From NCBI RefSeq assembly GCF_024362205.1, contig NZ_CP101462.1, forward strand, positions 2,345,001 to 2,409,000: a stretch of 64,000 nucleotides of DNA, read 5' to 3'. The position numbers were made by a program, and so were the translations under genes. How positions within the stretch are numbered: position 1 is the first letter of the stretch; each line of letters begins with the position of its first letter. A model generated the notes under the pieces. It saw only the letters and a list, made by a program, of their open reading frames with translations, was not told the DNA's origin and did no database searches. The DNA comes from Exiguobacterium aurantiacum (GTDB taxonomy: Bacteria; Bacillota; Bacilli; Exiguobacteriales; Exiguobacteriaceae). Of the stretch, positions 35,785-44,445 are shown piece by piece.

Positions 35785-36891
35785 ATGCAAAACATCTCGA
35801 CAACGTTTGATCCATGGGAAGCTTACCTCGATCAAACTGAGTTCGGTCGCCTCGTCCTTTCGAACGTCGAAGTGACGACGACCAAGCTATGCAATATGCG
35901 CTGCGAACATTGCGCGGTCGGCTATATGCTTGATCAGAAGGAAGAACCTGAAGTCCCGCTCGACCTATTGATTTCGCGCCTCGATGAGATCGAGCATTTA
36001 CGCGCGTTCTCAATCACAGGCGGCGAACCGATGCTGTCGATGAAATCGGTGCGCAACTACGTCGTCCCGTTGCTTCGTTATGCGAAAGAACGCGGGGCGC
36101 GGACACAAATCAACTCGAACTTGACGCTCCCACTCTCTCGCTACCATCTTATTACCCCTTACCTCGACGTTTTGCACATTTCGCATAACTGGGGAACGGA
36201 CGCCGACTTCCTAGAGGGCGGCTTTGCGATGATGGACCGCAAGCCGAGCGAATCCGCTCGCCTTAAGATGCTTCAGACGATGAAAGACAACGCCCGTGCG
36301 CTCACGGCCGAGGGTGTGATCGTATCGGCCGAGACGATGCTCAACAAGCGGACGATCCCGCACTTGAAAGAAATCCATGAAGAGATCGTCGCACTCGGCT
36401 GTCAGCGTCATGAAGTGCACCCAATGTACCCCGCCGATTTCGCAAGCGCGCTCGAGTCAGCGTCGCTTCCCGACACCCGCCAAGCGATTCACGACTTGCT
36501 CGACGTCCGGGACGAGAACGTATGGATGCTATTCGGGACGTTGCCGTTTTACGCCTGTTCCGACTTGCCTGAAGACCGCGCTTTATTGAAGCGGCTCCAC
36601 GAGGCGAAAAACGTGACCGTGCGAAACGACCCGGATGGCCGCTCGCGTCTCAACACGAACATCTTCGACGGCCAGATCATCGTCACCGACTTCGGAGATG
36701 AGCTCGGGACGCTCGGGACGTTGTATGACACATCGTTCCAAGACGCGTACGAGACATGGACGAACAGCAGCTTGAACGCCACGCTGTCTTGCCACTGCCC
36801 GGCCGTCAAATGTCTCGGGCCGAACGCGCTCGTCAAACAAGCGTACTACCCAAACGTGAACTTCCGGGAACGTGTCGCTGAGCCGTTTTAA
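35785..36891 (+). CDS. yfkAB: radical SAM protein YfkAB
   Basis: A 368-residue radical SAM enzyme. The [4Fe-4S] motif is CNMRCEHC (CxxxCxxC) at about residues 36-43, followed by the glycine-rich FSITGGEPML near 76. A C-terminal cysteine group (CHCPAVKC near 341) suggests an auxiliary cluster, SPASM-like. It matches B. subtilis YfkAB, whose substrate is unknown. AAGGTGG stands before the ATG. No short precursor peptide of RiPP type is obvious next to it; the 64-residue membrane protein downstream is the nearest small gene. Confidence 0.87.
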   Translation: MQNISTTFDPWEAYLDQTEFGRLVLSNVEVTTTKLCNMRCEHCAVGYMLDQKEEPEVPLDLLISRLDEIEHLRAFSITGGEPMLSMKSVRNYVVPLLRYAKERGARTQINSNLTLPLSRYHLITPYLDVLHISHNWGTDADFLEGGFAMMDRKPSESARLKMLQTMKDNARALTAEGVIVSAETMLNKRTIPHLKEIHEEIVALGCQRHEVHPMYPADFASALESASLPDTRQAIHDLLDVRDENVWMLFGTLPFYACSDLPEDRALLKRLHEAKNVTVRNDPDGRSRLNTNIFDGQIIVTDFGDELGTLGTLYDTSFQDAYETWTNSSLNATLSCHCPAVKCLGPNALVKQAYYPNVNFRERVAEPF

Positions 36892-36910
36892 TTGTTTCGA
36901 TTCGGGAAAT

Positions 36911-36930
36911 ATTCAGTATATAAACTGAAT
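36911..36930 (+). other. short inverted repeat before a small gene
   Basis: ATTCAGT (36911-36917) and ACTGAAT (36924-36930) with a six-base loop and no T tract. It ends shortly before the ribosome site of the next gene. Confidence 0.3.
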
Positions 36931-36944
36931 CGAGGTGTTTGAAG

Positions 36945-37139
36945 ATGACAGCCATCTATGTATTCATGATTACCGTCATGGCCATCATCATTTTCGGTGG
37001 TGTGCTCAGCATCTTATTGACAGCCGCATTCGTTTCAGACAAAGTAGACCGTGATGAAGTATTCAGTCAAGGCAGTTGGGACGATGAACTCTTACACTTG
37101 AACCATCTCACCCAACCGATTGACGAGCCAAAAAGCTGA
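36945..37139 (+). CDS. small single-pass membrane protein
   Basis: A 64-residue protein: one hydrophobic helix (about 4-30) and an acidic tail. The ATG at 36945 lies seven bases after GAGGTG; an upstream TTG is not preferred. No family is recognised. It follows yfkAB after 53 bases and could be part of that transcript or have its own. Confidence 0.62.
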   Translation: MTAIYVFMITVMAIIIFGGVLSILLTAAFVSDKVDRDEVFSQGSWDDELLHLNHLTQPIDEPKS

Positions 37140-37159
37140 GACTCTTCTCAGCTTTTTAT
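37133..37159 (+). terminator. terminator of the small membrane protein gene
   Basis: Stem AGCTGAGA/TCTCAGCT, four-base loop, T5. The stop codon lies in the stem. Confidence 0.85.
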
Positions 37160-37184
37160 TATGTATTAAATAATGAGGTGAATT

Positions 37185-38327
37185 ATGCAACGCTTTCGGT
37201 TTTCCATTTTATTACTTGTCGTCTTTATATCTGGTTTGATTCAAGGCGCGCTCATCCCGTTATTGTCGACGCTTATCGAACGCGATGGCAATCCGGCCTG
37301 GTTGAACGGGTTGAATGCGACGATGCTCTATCTCGGGGTCATCGTCTCCGCTCCGCTACTCGAACGGTTCGTCCGCAAGTATGGATTTCGGCCGACCATC
37401 GTCCTCGGCATCATCTTGACGGCGCTTGCCACGTTCTTTTTGCCGCTTTGGCCGTCACTGCTCATGTGGGCGCTCATGCGTTTCGTGATCGGTTTCGGGG
37501 ATTCAGCACTCCATTACGGATCTCAAGTGTGGGTCACCTCAGCGAGTGACAAGCGGAGCCTCGGCCGGGCAATGGCGTATTACGGGATGGCGTTCAGCCT
37601 CGGTTTCGCGGTCGGTCCACTCATCGCTCCGCTCGTCGACCTCCATTTTTGGCTGCCGTTCCTCGTCTTGATCGTCTTCTGTCTCGCATCCTTGTTCTTG
37701 ATTTTTAAGGTCGACAACGAATACCCGGAAGCCGAGAAAGTGAAGACCGACTCGAAAGGACGGATCCGGCTCGTCCTCATCGGTGGCGGCTATACGCTCT
37801 TACCCGCCTTTACATACGGGTTCCTCGAGGCGAGCTTGAACGCGAACTTGCCGATTTTTACGGTTCGGAACGACATCGGGCTCACGCAGACGAGTACGCT
37901 CATCACGACATTCATCGTCGCCTCGATCATCGTGCAGTTACCGCTCGGCCGGCTCGCCGACCACTTCGGGAAGAAGCGAATCCTGCAAATCGTATTGACA
38001 CTCGGCACGCTCGTCTTCGCCGTCGCCAACCTTGCCGTCGACCATTACGTCTGGCTCCTCGTCTTGTTCGCGCTCGCCGGCGCCGGGCTCGGCTCGACAT
38101 ATTCGCTCGGGCTCGCCCATATGACGGAAGTGTTGCCGCGTTCGTTGTTACCGACCGGCAATATGCTCTATAGCATCTCGTTTAGTGTCGGTTCGATTAG
38201 CGGCCCGATGATTGGCGCGTTTTGGATTGCGTTGCCGAAAGAAGTGTATTTCTTGATGTATACACTCATTCTTGGCATTTTGGCCATCAGTTTGTTCACG
38301 GCCAAGGCCAAGCCGATTGACGTCTAA
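37185..38327 (+). CDS. MFS transporter
   Basis: A 380-residue protein with about 11-12 hydrophobic helices and loop signatures LERFVRKYGFRP near 62 and LPLGRLADHFGKKRIL near 246. It is of the YfkF/YttB-like drug-efflux type, and the substrate is unknown. GAGGTG stands close before the ATG. Monocistronic, ending in a perfect palindromic terminator. Confidence 0.86.
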   Translation: MQRFRFSILLLVVFISGLIQGALIPLLSTLIERDGNPAWLNGLNATMLYLGVIVSAPLLERFVRKYGFRPTIVLGIILTALATFFLPLWPSLLMWALMRFVIGFGDSALHYGSQVWVTSASDKRSLGRAMAYYGMAFSLGFAVGPLIAPLVDLHFWLPFLVLIVFCLASLFLIFKVDNEYPEAEKVKTDSKGRIRLVLIGGGYTLLPAFTYGFLEASLNANLPIFTVRNDIGLTQTSTLITTFIVASIIVQLPLGRLADHFGKKRILQIVLTLGTLVFAVANLAVDHYVWLLVLFALAGAGLGSTYSLGLAHMTEVLPRSLLPTGNMLYSISFSVGSISGPMIGAFWIALPKEVYFLMYTLILGILAISLFTAKAKPIDV

Positions 38328-38360
38328 AAGGGAGGGTCTCCGCGGAGACCCTCCCTTTTT
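38326..38360. terminator. palindromic convergent terminator
   Basis: AAAAGGGAGGGTCTCCG and its exact complement, then T5. Perfect stem of about 17 pairs with almost no loop. Confidence 0.9.
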
Positions 38361-38363
38361 ATG

Positions 38364-38666
38364 TCATTCTTTCACCGGACCAAGCCTGACATCGTTCCGT
38401 TCAAATGCGCGCATGAACACTTCATCAAGCGCGAACGGTTCTGTCTCAAGTGAGGCCAATACGTCTGACTTGAGCGTGACCTCGATGACGCGGTCATTGA
38501 TTTGCCACTTCGTCTGAATATCCTCTCCTTGCCGCATGGCACGCGCATCAACTTGCTCGTGGTGTTCCTTCAATCCGCGACTCACGCACTTCATCACGTA
38601 TTTGACGTACTCGTCCCGCGGTTGACGGGAGATGAGTATGTTTCGGACAATCGGATTTCTTGCCAC
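38364..38666 (-). CDS. unknown 100-aa protein
   Basis: Begins MARNPIVRNILISRQPRDEY at a GTG with GGGAGG eight bases before it; the frame is open 33 codons further upstream, but without a start signal. It is a basic-then-acidic soluble protein with a central beta pattern (WQINDRVIEVTLKSDVLASL). No family is recognised. It stands between converging and divergent transporters. Confidence 0.62.
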   Translation of the reverse strand: MARNPIVRNILISRQPRDEYVKYVMKCVSRGLKEHHEQVDARAMRQGEDIQTKWQINDRVIEVTLKSDVLASLETEPFALDEVFMRAFERNDVRLGPVKE

Positions 38667-38805
38667 GGTACAATCCTCCCTTCTAATCAGATTCGCACGC
38701 AAGTCTTTACAACGAAGACCGATTTTCAACTGAAAGAATTCAGAATTTTTAATATATTTTGCCATGAGAACAAGATTCCGTCAACTGTGCTCCGCCGTGA
38801 ATGGA

Positions 38806-39741
38806 TCAACGGGCCGCACGGTTCGTTTTCCCTTGGAAATAAGTCGAGAGATAAATGCCTGAGATGACGAACAATAACCCGACGAGCGCGTTCCACGGAA
38901 TCGTCTCGCCGAGTAGAACACTCGATAAGACAACGCCGAATAAGGGAACAAAGAACATATAGAGCGACACCCGGCTGACCGGATTATATTTCATCAGTGT
39001 GTTCCACAACGTGAATCCGATTGCTGACAATAGAGCAAGGTATAGCAAGAAGAAGAGCGTCGTCACTGTATAAGGCAGGAATACATCCCCAGGTGCGAGG
39101 ACATAACCGACGACGAGCAGTCCGAGCGAGCCGAATACCATCGCCCAAGCCGTCATCGGAGCGACGTCATGGCTGCGTGAATAATCTTTGGCAATCAAGT
39201 TCCCGAACGCGCCTGAAATCATCGCCATAATGAGCAGGACCTCACCGATGCCAAAGCCAATCTCAGCATGCGCCGTCGGCCAGTTGGCGATGACGATTCC
39301 GGAGAATCCGAGCGTGAGGGCAATCCCTTTCAACCGATTGAGACGGTCGTCCTCATAACGGAAATGGGCGAGCGCCATTTGGAAGAACGACGTCGACCCC
39401 GCGATAATCGAGCCTTGCACCCCGGTCGAGATGGAAAGTCCGATATAAAAGAACAAATATTGTAAGAACGTCAAAAATGCTCCTAAATGCGCATACGCTT
39501 TTAGCTTTTCGACATTTAAGCGAATCGGGCGTTTGAAGACGAGTCGACTGATGACGAGCAAGAGTAGACCGGCCAATAAAAAACGTTCGCCGGCAAAGAA
39601 CAGCTGTTGGCCGTACTCGTGTTCTTGGATATCAAGCGCTTCGTAGCTCAGTTTGATGAACGGGAACGCGCTCCCCCATAAAAATGTGTTGAACAGTGCC
39701 AAGAACGTGACCGTCCAAGGGCGTTGAAATACATTTTGCAT
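38806..39741 (-). CDS. EamA-family DMT transporter
   Basis: A 311-residue protein with ten hydrophobic helices in two EamA repeats (about 12-145 and 160-300). The second repeat contains SRVSLYMFFVPLFGVVLSSVLLGE, a common EamA pattern. Members export amino acids, nucleosides or other metabolites; the substrate is unknown. The start at 39741 is preceded by a minus-strand AAGGAGT. It is divergent from the metal ATPase, so the PerR-like box between them could affect both. Confidence 0.86.
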   Translation of the reverse strand: MQNVFQRPWTVTFLALFNTFLWGSAFPFIKLSYEALDIQEHEYGQQLFFAGERFLLAGLLLLVISRLVFKRPIRLNVEKLKAYAHLGAFLTFLQYLFFYIGLSISTGVQGSIIAGSTSFFQMALAHFRYEDDRLNRLKGIALTLGFSGIVIANWPTAHAEIGFGIGEVLLIMAMISGAFGNLIAKDYSRSHDVAPMTAWAMVFGSLGLLVVGYVLAPGDVFLPYTVTTLFFLLYLALLSAIGFTLWNTLMKYNPVSRVSLYMFFVPLFGVVLSSVLLGETIPWNALVGLLFVISGIYLSTYFQGKTNRAAR

Positions 39742-39806
39742 GACACAAAAACTCCTTAATCTTTTAGTTTGTGAGTTGTTACGTTTGGTGCTAAAATAAA
39801 CTTACA

Positions 39807-39821
39807 TAATAATTATTATAA
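39807..39821 (+). promoter_or_regulatory. PerR-box-like operator upstream of the metal ATPase
   Basis: TAATAATTATTATAA matches TTATAAT-N-ATTATAA at 13 of the 14 defined positions. It is 120 bases before the ATPase start. The window's own PerR is the natural candidate to bind it. Confidence 0.6.
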
Positions 39822-39870
39822 ATAAGGGAGGTCCTCTAAAACGGGATTAAACCCATCCTTACCAACAATA

Positions 39871-39903
39871 GATAATGATAATCATCCTCAATCATTATCA
39901 TTT
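39871..39903 (+). promoter_or_regulatory. Fur-box-like repeats upstream of the metal ATPase
   Basis: AGATAATGATAATCA at 39870-39884 fits the 7-1-7 Fur pattern TGATAAT-N-ATTATCA with two differences. AATCATTATCATTT follows at 39890-39903 as a second, inverted, partial copy. It sits 40-70 bases before the start. Confidence 0.6.
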
Positions 39904-39940
39904 AAATGATATATATTCTCAATTAGAAAGAGGTGCTCGC

Positions 39941-41848
39941 ATGAATACATCAACCGTCACACACGAAAAAAGCCACGTCTTCAAACGGGCCAGCTGGATC
40001 GAACATATCGAGCTCATCATGGCGCTCATCAGCGGTGTATTGATTGTACTCGCATATATCGCGGAAAGACAAGGTGGAGCTCCTGCGCTCTACGTCACCC
40101 TTTATTTGACCGCCTTTTTAATCGGCGGATATGCCAAAGCCAAGGAAGGTTTGACCGATACATGGGAGACGCGTTCCCTGAACGTCGAGCTACTCATGAT
40201 TATCGCCGCCATCGGCGCCGCTTCCATCGGATACTGGATGGAAGGCGCCATCCTCATCTTCATCTTCGCGTTATCGGGCGCGCTCGAGACGTATACGATG
40301 AATAAAAACGAGCGTGCCCTTGAATCGCTCATGGAACTCCAACCTGAGCAAGCGACCCGATTGAACAACTCGGGCGCCCTCGAGATCGTCCATATCGACG
40401 AACTGCGCGTCGGTGACCACATCTACGTCAGACCCGGCGAGCGCATCCCGGTCGACGGTCGGATTTTGAAAGGCAGCGCCTCAATCGAGGAAGCCGCCAT
40501 CACCGGAGAATCGATTCCGGTCGACCGAAACGTCGGCGATGATGTATACGGATCTAGCGTGAACTTGAACGGCGTATTGACGCTCGAAGTGACGAAACTC
40601 GCCACGGAGACGTTGTTCCAGAAGATCATTCAAATGGTGCAGCAAGCGCAAGAAGAAAAATCACCGTCCGCCCAGTTCATCGACCGGTACGAGGGCCGCT
40701 ACGTCCAAGTCGTGCTCGCCTCGGTCACGGCAATCATCTTGCTCGGCCCGGTATTGACGCCGTGGTCGCTCGAGACGAGCATTTACCGCGGTATGATCTT
40801 ACTCGTCGTCGCATCGCCGTGTGCGCTCGTTGCCGCGATCACACCGGCCGCCCTTGCCGCCATCGCCTCGTCCGCTAAACACGGGATTTTATTTAAAGGT
40901 GGCGTCCATATCGAGAACATGGGACGTTTGAAAGCGGTCGCGTTCGATAAGACCGGTACGCTCACAATCGGTAAACCAGAAGTCCAAGCGGCGTTGATTC
41001 ATCCCGAGATGACGAAGGAACATGTGTATCGCATCGTCAGCTTGATTGAAGAACATTCGATGCATCCGCTCGCCGAAGCGCTCGTTCAGTATACGGGCAA
41101 TCATTCAGGCACGATGGAACACTTTAAAGACGTGACCGGGTCTGGGATTGAAGCGACCATCGACGGCGTCGCCTATCGGGTCGGTAAACAGAAATTCGCC
41201 GACCCGAGCGGAGATTTCTTCCGCGACGAGGTCGAACGTTTAAAAGCAGCCGGCCATACACTCGTATTCGTCAGTGATGAGGAGAAGACGATCGGGGCGT
41301 TCGCGCTCCGCGACACACTACGTCCTGAAGCCAAGCAAGCGATCGAGCGACTCAACCACCTCGGCATCGCTACGATCATGATCACGGGTGATAACGAGGC
41401 GACAGCGCGCGCCATTGCTACCGAAGCCGGCTTGACCCGTTATATCGCCGAGTGTCTCCCGGAAGAGAAAGTCGAACAGATCAAACAATTGAAACAAGAA
41501 TATGGCAGCATCGGCATGATTGGGGACGGCATCAATGATGCCCCAGCCCTCGCGACGGCCGATGTCGGGATCGCGATGGGAGAAGGAACGGACGCCGCTC
41601 TCGAGACGGCCGATGTCGTCTTAATGAAGAATGACTTGAACCGCTTAAGTTCGGCCATCAAACAGTCGCGTAAGTTGAATCGCGTCGTCCTCCAAAACGT
41701 CGTGTTCGCCTTAGGGGTCATCCTCGTCTTGATTGCGACGAACATCTTCGAACTGCTCGTCATGCCGTTTGCGGTCGTCGGCCACGAAGGATCGACCATT
41801 CTCGTCATCTTGAACGGCCTTCGCTTGCTCAGTACGTCGTGGGACTGA
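39941..41848 (+). CDS. P1B-4-type metal ATPase, probable Fe(II) exporter (PfeT/FrvA-like)
   Basis: About 635 residues. Actuator TGES near residue 187, membrane metal motif ASPCALVAA near 290 (SPC rather than CPC), phosphorylation site DKTGTLT near 330, and a last-helix HEGSTILVILNGLRLL near 610. SPC plus HEG(S/G)T defines the P1B-4 group. B. subtilis PfeT (earlier ZosA) and Listeria FrvA in this group export ferrous iron and are induced by PerR/Fur derepression. There is no N-terminal metal-binding domain, only a few histidines. I start at ATG 39941 after AGAGGTG; the open frame upstream covers the Fur-like box. Cobalt or zinc export is the alternative. Confidence 0.85.
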   Translation: MNTSTVTHEKSHVFKRASWIEHIELIMALISGVLIVLAYIAERQGGAPALYVTLYLTAFLIGGYAKAKEGLTDTWETRSLNVELLMIIAAIGAASIGYWMEGAILIFIFALSGALETYTMNKNERALESLMELQPEQATRLNNSGALEIVHIDELRVGDHIYVRPGERIPVDGRILKGSASIEEAAITGESIPVDRNVGDDVYGSSVNLNGVLTLEVTKLATETLFQKIIQMVQQAQEEKSPSAQFIDRYEGRYVQVVLASVTAIILLGPVLTPWSLETSIYRGMILLVVASPCALVAAITPAALAAIASSAKHGILFKGGVHIENMGRLKAVAFDKTGTLTIGKPEVQAALIHPEMTKEHVYRIVSLIEEHSMHPLAEALVQYTGNHSGTMEHFKDVTGSGIEATIDGVAYRVGKQKFADPSGDFFRDEVERLKAAGHTLVFVSDEEKTIGAFALRDTLRPEAKQAIERLNHLGIATIMITGDNEATARAIATEAGLTRYIAECLPEEKVEQIKQLKQEYGSIGMIGDGINDAPALATADVGIAMGEGTDAALETADVVLMKNDLNRLSSAIKQSRKLNRVVLQNVVFALGVILVLIATNIFELLVMPFAVVGHEGSTILVILNGLRLLSTSWD

Positions 41849-41866
41849 CAAAAGTCGACACCGTCA

Positions 41867-41895
41867 TTGAAAGCCGTTCGCGATTTCGCTATAAT
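41867..41895 (+). promoter_or_regulatory. strong sigma-A promoter of the PfkB kinase gene
   Basis: TTGAAA (41867-41872), exactly 17 bases, TATAAT (41890-41895), about 60 bases before the start. Confidence 0.8.
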
Positions 41896-41957
41896 TGAAA
41901 AAATGTGTCTAATTAGACCGGAACTGATAGGAAGATTGGCTAAAGGTGGTACAGTAT

Positions 41958-42884
41958 ATGAATACGATTGCAGTAATCGGCAAAGTGTTTGTCGATATTA
42001 AAGGAACCTCGTTCGCCCCGCTTCATAAAGATGCGAAAAACGTCGGCGATATCGCCTTTTCAAACGGCGGAACCGGCCGAAACGTCGCCCAAAACTTGGG
42101 CGTTCTCGGGAATGACGTCCGTTTCGTGTCGACCGTCACAAACGATCAAATCGGGATGGGTGTCCTCGAAGAACTCCGCGGTTTGAATGTGAACGTCGAT
42201 CACGTCGATTTGCTCGATGACAACGGCATGGGCATGTGGTTGGCCGTCATGGATAACAACGGCGACCTTCAAACGTCGATTTCGAAGCAACCTGACGAGG
42301 CGATGATGGAAGAATGTATCCTCCGTCGCATCGATACGGTGTTCGCTGAAAGTCAGGCGGTCGCCATCGACCTCGACTTGTCGGTCAATGTGCTGAACGA
42401 GACGATCGAACTGTGCCGCGAGATGAAGCTCCCGCTTTACGGCGTGTGCGGCCATCTGTCAGTCATCGAACGAAACCGCCATTTGCTTCAAGGCTTCACC
42501 GGCTTCATCTGTAGCCGCGAAGAAGCAGAGATTCTGTCTGACATGTCGATTGTCACGGTGGACGATGCGTTACGCGTCGCCGAAGTGCTCGCCATGAAAG
42601 GTGCCCCGCTCACGATTGTCACGATGAGCGAACTCGGTGCAGTCTATGTTGACTTGCGTACGAACGAACAAGGCCACGTCCCGACGACGAAAGTGAAAGT
42701 CGCTGACTCGACCGGTGCCGGTGACTCGTTCTTCTCCGCTGTCATTTCCGAATTGATGAAACGCCATCCGATTGAGGATGCGCTTCGACTCGGAATGCGC
42801 GTCGCTGGGAAAGTCATTGCCTCGCATGACAACGGCCTGACGCCTGATATGTATGCCTCACTCGAACAACCAGCAACAGATTAA
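41958..42884 (+). CDS. PfkB-family carbohydrate kinase
   Basis: About 308 residues. PfkB signature 1 lies near residue 35 (SNGGTGRNVAQNL), and signature 2 with the catalytic Asp near 245 (DSTGAGDSFFSA). Sugar or nucleoside kinases such as ribokinase and pseudouridine kinase share this fold; the short lid and the overall form slightly favour the pseudouridine/YeiC-like branch, which is uncertain. The start ATG 41958 lies eight bases after AAAGGTGG. It stands alone behind a near-consensus promoter and ends in a terminator. Confidence 0.85.
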   Translation: MNTIAVIGKVFVDIKGTSFAPLHKDAKNVGDIAFSNGGTGRNVAQNLGVLGNDVRFVSTVTNDQIGMGVLEELRGLNVNVDHVDLLDDNGMGMWLAVMDNNGDLQTSISKQPDEAMMEECILRRIDTVFAESQAVAIDLDLSVNVLNETIELCREMKLPLYGVCGHLSVIERNRHLLQGFTGFICSREEAEILSDMSIVTVDDALRVAEVLAMKGAPLTIVTMSELGAVYVDLRTNEQGHVPTTKVKVADSTGAGDSFFSAVISELMKRHPIEDALRLGMRVAGKVIASHDNGLTPDMYASLEQPATD

Positions 42885-42885
42885 C

Positions 42886-42920
42886 CAAAACGCATCGGCC
42901 GCGAGTCGATGCGTTTTGTT
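42886..42920 (+). terminator. terminator of the kinase gene
   Basis: Stem AAAACGCATCG/CGATGCGTTTT, nine-base loop, then GTT. Confidence 0.8.
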
Positions 42921-42950
42921 CACGATACGAAATCGAAAGGAACGATTCCA

Positions 42951-43388
42951 TTGGTCAGAACGAAATTACGCAGTGCCATCATCCTCGTGAATGAACATGA
43001 CGAAGTCGCACTCATTCGCCGAGAAAAAGATAACCTTTTGTATTATGTGTTCCCAGGTGGCGGAGTCGAATTCGGTCATACGGCCGAAGAGACGGCCGTC
43101 CGCGAAGCGTTCGAAGAGCTCGGCGTCCACGTCGAACTCGAAGGTGTGGCCGCACACGTCGCCTTTAACGGTGAATTGAATCCGTACTACTGGGCCCGCA
43201 TGACCGGTGGTGAATTTGGGACCGGGACAGGTGAAGAATTTCAAGCAGAACAAACGAACGGCTCGTATACGCCGATGTGGGTGAAACGTAGCGCGCTCAG
43301 CCATTTGCCGGTACGACCACCGTCACTCGCCGATTTGCTTTCGAACGAGGCCGAGCGCTTTTTCAATAAAACGCTGGCCGAAGACTGA
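42951..43388 (+). CDS. NUDIX hydrolase
   Basis: About 145 residues. The Nudix box runs from GGGVEFGHTAEETAVREAFEELG near residues 36-58 and has the full GX5EX7REUXEEXGU pattern. Family members hydrolyse nucleoside diphosphates linked to another group; the substrate is unknown. I start at TTG 42951, preceded by AAAGGA at about eight bases; an ATG at 42909 lies inside the terminator of the previous gene and is not used. Confidence 0.85.
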   Translation: MVRTKLRSAIILVNEHDEVALIRREKDNLLYYVFPGGGVEFGHTAEETAVREAFEELGVHVELEGVAAHVAFNGELNPYYWARMTGGEFGTGTGEEFQAEQTNGSYTPMWVKRSALSHLPVRPPSLADLLSNEAERFFNKTLAED

Positions 43389-43456
43389 TTTCATGTGTAG
43401 CCTCCTGACATTTCGGGAAAGAAAGTTTCTAACGATAACGTTCAGGAGGCTCATAT

Positions 43457-44404
43457 ATGGATACTACAGAAGTGAAAGAAAAAAAGAATTGGTTCGCCTT
43501 CGGGAAAGAGCTGCTTCGTCGCTTCAAAGAACATGACGTTCAAGATTACGGCGCGACGCTCGCTTTTTTTTGGTTCTTATCGATTTTCCCGGGCATCATC
43601 TTCATCCTCGCGTTGCTGTCGTTCTTCGACATCTCTCAGGCATCGTTCCAAGAGCAGTTGAACAACTTGGCGCCTGGAGCGGCCGCGACTGAATTTTTGA
43701 CTGGGATCTTTGACGCGATTGGCGAACCGCGTGGCGGACTGCTCTCAATCGGTGCGATTTTGGCGATTTGGTCGGCCGCTAAAGGGGTCGAACGCTTGAT
43801 TAACATGGCGATTCACGCATACGGGGAAGACAACGAAAGAAACTTCTTCGTCAGCAAAGGCATCGCGCTCGGGTTGACGTTCTTGCTCGGCGTCGGCATG
43901 CTGTTGCTCATCGTCTCGAACGTGTTCGGTTCACAAATCATTGATTTTGTGGCCCGCTACATCCCGATTTCCGGGGCAGACGTCATCTTGATTAACGTAT
44001 TCCGTTACGTGTTGACGACCTTCATCTTGATTTTGACACTGTCGATTTTCTATAAAATCGCGCCGCAACAACACGTATTCTGGAAGAGCACGATTCCAGG
44101 CGCCATTTTTGGTGTCATCGCCTGGCAACTCGTCTCCCTCGGTTTCAGCCTATACGTCTCGAACTTCGGAAACTACGATTCGACTTACGGCTCACTCGGA
44201 GGAATCATCGTCACGTTGCTTTGGCTCCAGCTGACCGGCATGATCATTTTGATCGGTTCAGAGATCAACGCCACATGGCAACGTTTCTTCAAAACGCCGA
44301 GCCAGCGTGAATACGAGAAAAACTACAAGAAAAACAAAAAGTCCAAATCAAAAGATTCGGACGAAGACGACTATAAAGATATTCCCGTCAACACATACGG
44401 GTGA
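43457..44404 (+). CDS. yfkH: YihY/BrkB-family membrane protein (YfkH-like)
   Basis: A 315-residue protein with about six hydrophobic helices (about 38-285) and the family phrases DYGATLAFFWFLSIFPGIIF near 32 and TYGSLGGIIVTLLWLQLTGMIILIGSEINA near 250. The YihY/BrkB family was once called RNase BN, but that is not supported; its role is unsettled and membrane transport or envelope function is usual. A Lys-rich tail (KNYKKNKKSKSKDSD) is intracellular. GGAGG stands before the ATG. Resembles B. subtilis YfkH. Confidence 0.85.
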   Translation: MDTTEVKEKKNWFAFGKELLRRFKEHDVQDYGATLAFFWFLSIFPGIIFILALLSFFDISQASFQEQLNNLAPGAAATEFLTGIFDAIGEPRGGLLSIGAILAIWSAAKGVERLINMAIHAYGEDNERNFFVSKGIALGLTFLLGVGMLLLIVSNVFGSQIIDFVARYIPISGADVILINVFRYVLTTFILILTLSIFYKIAPQQHVFWKSTIPGAIFGVIAWQLVSLGFSLYVSNFGNYDSTYGSLGGIIVTLLWLQLTGMIILIGSEINATWQRFFKTPSQREYEKNYKKNKKSKSKDSDEDDYKDIPVNTYG

Positions 44405-44410
44405 CGAAAG

Positions 44411-44442
44411 AAAGGCGGCCTCTCCAGTAGAGACCGCCTTTT
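44411..44442. terminator. convergent terminator yfkH / carbonic anhydrase
   Basis: AAAGGCGG-CTCT / AGAG-CCGCCTTT with one mismatched position and a five-base loop. T4 on the plus strand. Confidence 0.75.
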
Positions 44443-44445
44443 GCG

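Noticed and set aside
39875-39940. 22-residue N-terminal extension of the metal ATPase
   Set aside because: The upstream ATG has no ribosome site and lies in the Fur-like box, while ATG 39941 has AGAGGTG at the proper distance.
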